From Methanofollis sp. (GTDB lineage: Archaea > Halobacteriota > Methanomicrobia > Methanomicrobiales > Methanofollaceae): DNA of 7,161 nt. A model generated the notes under the pieces. It worked only from the letters and a program-made list of their open reading frames with translations, had not been told where the DNA came from and did no database searches. The stretch spans positions 1 to 7,161 of the forward strand of contig JAQVHG010000112.1 of NCBI GenBank assembly GCA_028696365.1. The letters run 5' to 3'. The position numbers and the translations under genes are program-made. Below, piece by piece: positions 6,223 to 7,161 of this stretch; position 1 is the first letter of the stretch, and each line of letters opens with the position of its first letter.

Positions 6223-6344
6223 GGTCATTTATTCTGCCTTCCAGACCTCATCGTGGTCCGGGGGGTCCGGGGGCAGCGCCTCCGGCCGAAGAGGTGGGAA
6301 GGTGGGTGACACACATCCCCTACACGATAGGTGAGGGTTTCTAC
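6223..6344 (-). repeat. Dispersed repeat copy R2 (inverted relative to R1)
   Basis: Read on the minus strand, R2 starts with the same 12-bp head GTAGAAACCCTC (6344-6333), touching the stop codon of the small membrane protein gene. Its first 51 bp match R5 at 41 positions in an ungapped hand alignment. Core (GGCGCTGCC) and tail (CCACGATGAGGTCTGGAAGG) follow in the same order. R1 and R2 together make a 217-bp imperfect palindrome with perfect 12-bp ends. Confidence 0.65.
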
Positions 6345-6511
6345 TAGAGCAGCATAATAATCAGGCCTACGAGCAGCCCTCCGATATACGCGGCGGTTGC
6401 GAGACCGACCCTCACCCCCGCCTCTAGCGTGTACAAATTCACAGGTAGGATCGGAGAGGATGCAAGAAGGACAAGAATGAAGGCTATCAATATTTCAACC
6501 TTCGAAGTCAT
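6344..6511 (-). CDS. Small two-helix membrane protein (55 residues)
   Basis: A 55-codon frame runs from the ATG at 6511 to a TAG at 6344-6346. It encodes MTSKVEILIA, a first hydrophobic helix (about 6-24, ILIAFILVLLASSPILPV), a short polar turn with NLYTLEAGVR (25-34), and a second helix (about 35-55, VGLATAAYIGGLLVGLIIMLL). The small-residue pattern and uninterrupted hydrophobicity look like a real membrane hairpin, not chance. GAGAGGT lies about 6 bp before the ATG and gives a fair ribosome site. I do not recognise the family and assign no function. Repeat R2 begins at its stop codon and R3 lies upstream, so it is an isolated gene between repeat clusters. Confidence 0.6.
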   Translation of the reverse strand: MTSKVEILIAFILVLLASSPILPVNLYTLEAGVRVGLATAAYIGGLLVGLIIMLL

Positions 6512-6567
6512 CCAAAACCTCTCCAGCCCTCCTCCTCACCGATGAAGAGCGATGGATGATAGTGAAG

Positions 6568-6689
6568 AGATCCCTGCTTTTTCATCGCGTACCCATGCAT
6601 TCGTCGCCTTCCCACGCCCCCACCGAGGGCTCTGCCCCCCGGATCCACGGGATTGCGATTAGGTCGGGAAGGCTGCATAATGGCCATGC
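6568..6689 (+). repeat. Dispersed repeat copy R3 (diverged)
   Basis: R3 aligns with R2 and R5: a degraded head near 6568, then CGCCTTCCCAC (6605-6615), a core GGGCTCTGCCC, CCCGGATCC, and a tail GATTAGGTCGGGAAGGCTGC like the R2 tail GATGAGGTCTGGAAGGCAG. The 5' boundary is uncertain. It is followed tail to tail by R4. Confidence 0.5.
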
Positions 6690-6775
6690 CGAGGGGGTGC
6701 GATCCCAGTCATTCTTCCATCGGCGGGGGGTCTTGGGGGCGGCAAGCCCCCCGATCGAGGATAGGGTTTAGAATC
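6690..6775 (-). repeat. Dispersed repeat copy R4 (diverged, inverted relative to R3)
   Basis: On the minus strand R4 has a degraded head TTCTAAACCCTATCC, a core GGGGGGCTTGCCGCCCCC, the flank AAGACCCCCC matching AAGACCCCT of R5, and a tail CGATGGAAGAATGACTGGG. It lacks the head-to-core segment, like R1. The R3/R4 pair repeats the long/short tail-to-tail arrangement of R2/R1. Confidence 0.45.
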
Positions 6776-6860
6776 CCTAGAAGGAAGTGCTTCGGTTCGA
6801 GGAGATGGTCACCCAAAGAGTGTTTTGGGATATGCTTGGTGATAAAATTCAATAATTTAG
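6776..6860. other. Spacer with no recognised gene
   Basis: I see no convincing coding frame, RNA gene or repeat copy between R4 and the hairpin block. The end (6841-6860, GATAAAATTCAATAATTTAG) is AT-rich and could be a plus-strand TATA region or a minus-strand transcript end. Confidence 0.4.
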
Positions 6861-6950
6861 TCGGCTTTCGGGCGCAGGCGGGGAGACGGGGCAGGTGTAC
6901 ACATCGAAGATGCCCAGTCTCCCGCGGGGCGTCTTTTCAGACACCCACGG
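6861..6950 (-). ncRNA. Candidate structured RNA: two adjacent hairpins in a GC-rich island
   Basis: A GC-rich block lies between AT-rich tracts (6841-6860 and 6951-6976). Hairpin 1 (6927-6946) reads on the minus strand as GGGTGTCT, loop GAAA, AGACGCCC: eight pairs closed by a GNRA-type tetraloop, with one G:U. On the plus strand that pair would be C:A, so the minus strand folds better. Hairpin 2 pairs 6881-6887 with 6917-6923 and, after one mismatch, 6889-6893 with 6911-6915, leaving a 17-nt loop. TATA-like boxes at 6955-6975 on the minus strand would start a transcript in or just before hairpin 1, ending in the AT-rich stretch near 6845. It matches no RNA family I know (not tRNA, SRP, RNase P or an obvious C/D or H/ACA guide). 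It could also be only a terminator or mobile-element end. Confidence 0.3.
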
Positions 6951-7024
6951 CACAATATATATCTTTAATTATATGTGTCTTATGTGGTTTTTCCTCTCCC
7001 ACAGAAATAAGAAAAACAGGCTTT
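6951..7024. other. AT-rich tract, possible promoter region
   Basis: This is the most AT-rich stretch of the window (AATATATATC, TTAATTATATG), followed on the plus strand by a T-run (GGTTTTTCC) and an A-rich segment before R5. It could drive the candidate RNA on the minus strand, or a plus-strand transcript beginning near 6985. I see no credible coding frame in it. Confidence 0.3.
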
Positions 7025-7161
7025 GTAGAACCCCTCGCGAATCGTGGAGAGAATGTGTGTCCCCCGCCTTCTCACATCTTCATGCCAGGGGCGCTGCCCC
7101 CAAGACCCCTTGGGAGCACGATGGAGTCGAGGACGGCAACGCACCTGTCATGATATGATCA
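7025..7161 (+). repeat. Dispersed repeat copy R5 (long form, reaches window edge)
   Basis: R5 starts with GTAGAACCCCTC (7025-7036, one change from the R1/R2 head), has ATGTGTGTC and CGCCTTCTCAC shared with R2, a core hairpin (7088-7092 with 7096-7100, loop GCT), the AAGACCCCT flank, and a tail CACGATGGAGTCGAGGACGG followed by GCAACGCAC, also present in R1. It may continue past the window. Confidence 0.65.

Noticed and set aside
6556..6771. Plus-strand open frame of 71 codons
   Set aside because: It covers repeats R3 and R4 entirely and its translation has no domain-like pattern.
6861..6950. Hairpin block as a C/D or H/ACA guide RNA
   Set aside because: I found no paired C and D boxes, no clear kink-turn and no open pseudouridylation pocket followed by ACA, so a guide class is not supported.
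6653..7158. Plus-strand open frames 6653-7153 (166 codons) and 6895-7158 (87 codons)
   Set aside because: They run through repeat R5 and the hairpin block, have no ribosome site, show Arg/Pro/Cys-rich low-information translations and resemble no family. Reading through dispersed repeats commonly creates such frames.
6128..7161. Repeat cluster as a CRISPR array
   Set aside because: Copies differ in length, orientation and spacing and have no regular unique spacers or nearby cas genes.

Overview
The window reads as the chromosome of a GC-rich euryarchaeon, most likely a methanogen of the Methanomicrobiales. I infer this from family content: a RIO2 kinase, an archaeal DUF460 (COG2433) protein, a TtuA/NcsA-type thiolase, a cupin glucose-6-phosphate isomerase, a TrmB-type regulator and a COG1361 S-layer-like protein. 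TATA-like boxes and AGGTGA-type ribosome sites matching an archaeal 16S tail support it. I cannot fix the genus. I saw no tRNA, rRNA, CRISPR array, transposase or phage gene.

Positions 1-1451 (minus): rio2 followed by a DUF460 gene that starts inside the rio2 stop codon (GTGA overlap) and runs off the left edge. Both point to ribosome or translation housekeeping. Positions 1452-1504 form a short divergent promoter region.

Positions 1505-3248 (plus): a tRNA 2-thiolation enzyme (TtuA/NcsA family), a GC-rich hairpin, then ammonia-dependent NAD synthase (nadE). Both enzymes are PP-loop ATP pyrophosphatases with SGGxDS motifs. nadE runs into the oppositely oriented pgi gene: the two coding regions overlap tail to tail by 56 bp.

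Positions 3193-5237 (minus): a secreted, C-terminally anchored S-layer-like protein, then cupin-type phosphoglucose isomerase, joined by a TGATG stop/start overlap. Upstream and divergent lies a TrmB-family regulator (5303-6109, plus). The 65-bp gap between them carries a perfect 8-bp inverted repeat placed where a repressor would cover the predicted start of the S-layer transcript. The regulator therefore probably controls the S-layer gene, perhaps pgi, and itself.

Positions 6110-7161 hold no large gene. They contain a 55-residue two-helix membrane protein (minus, 6344-6511) missed by length cut-offs, five diverged copies of a roughly 100-bp dispersed repeat (four of them in two tail-to-tail pairs), and a GC-rich block of two hairpins between AT-rich tracts that could be a small structured RNA. 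The longer open frames here run through the repeats and look spurious.
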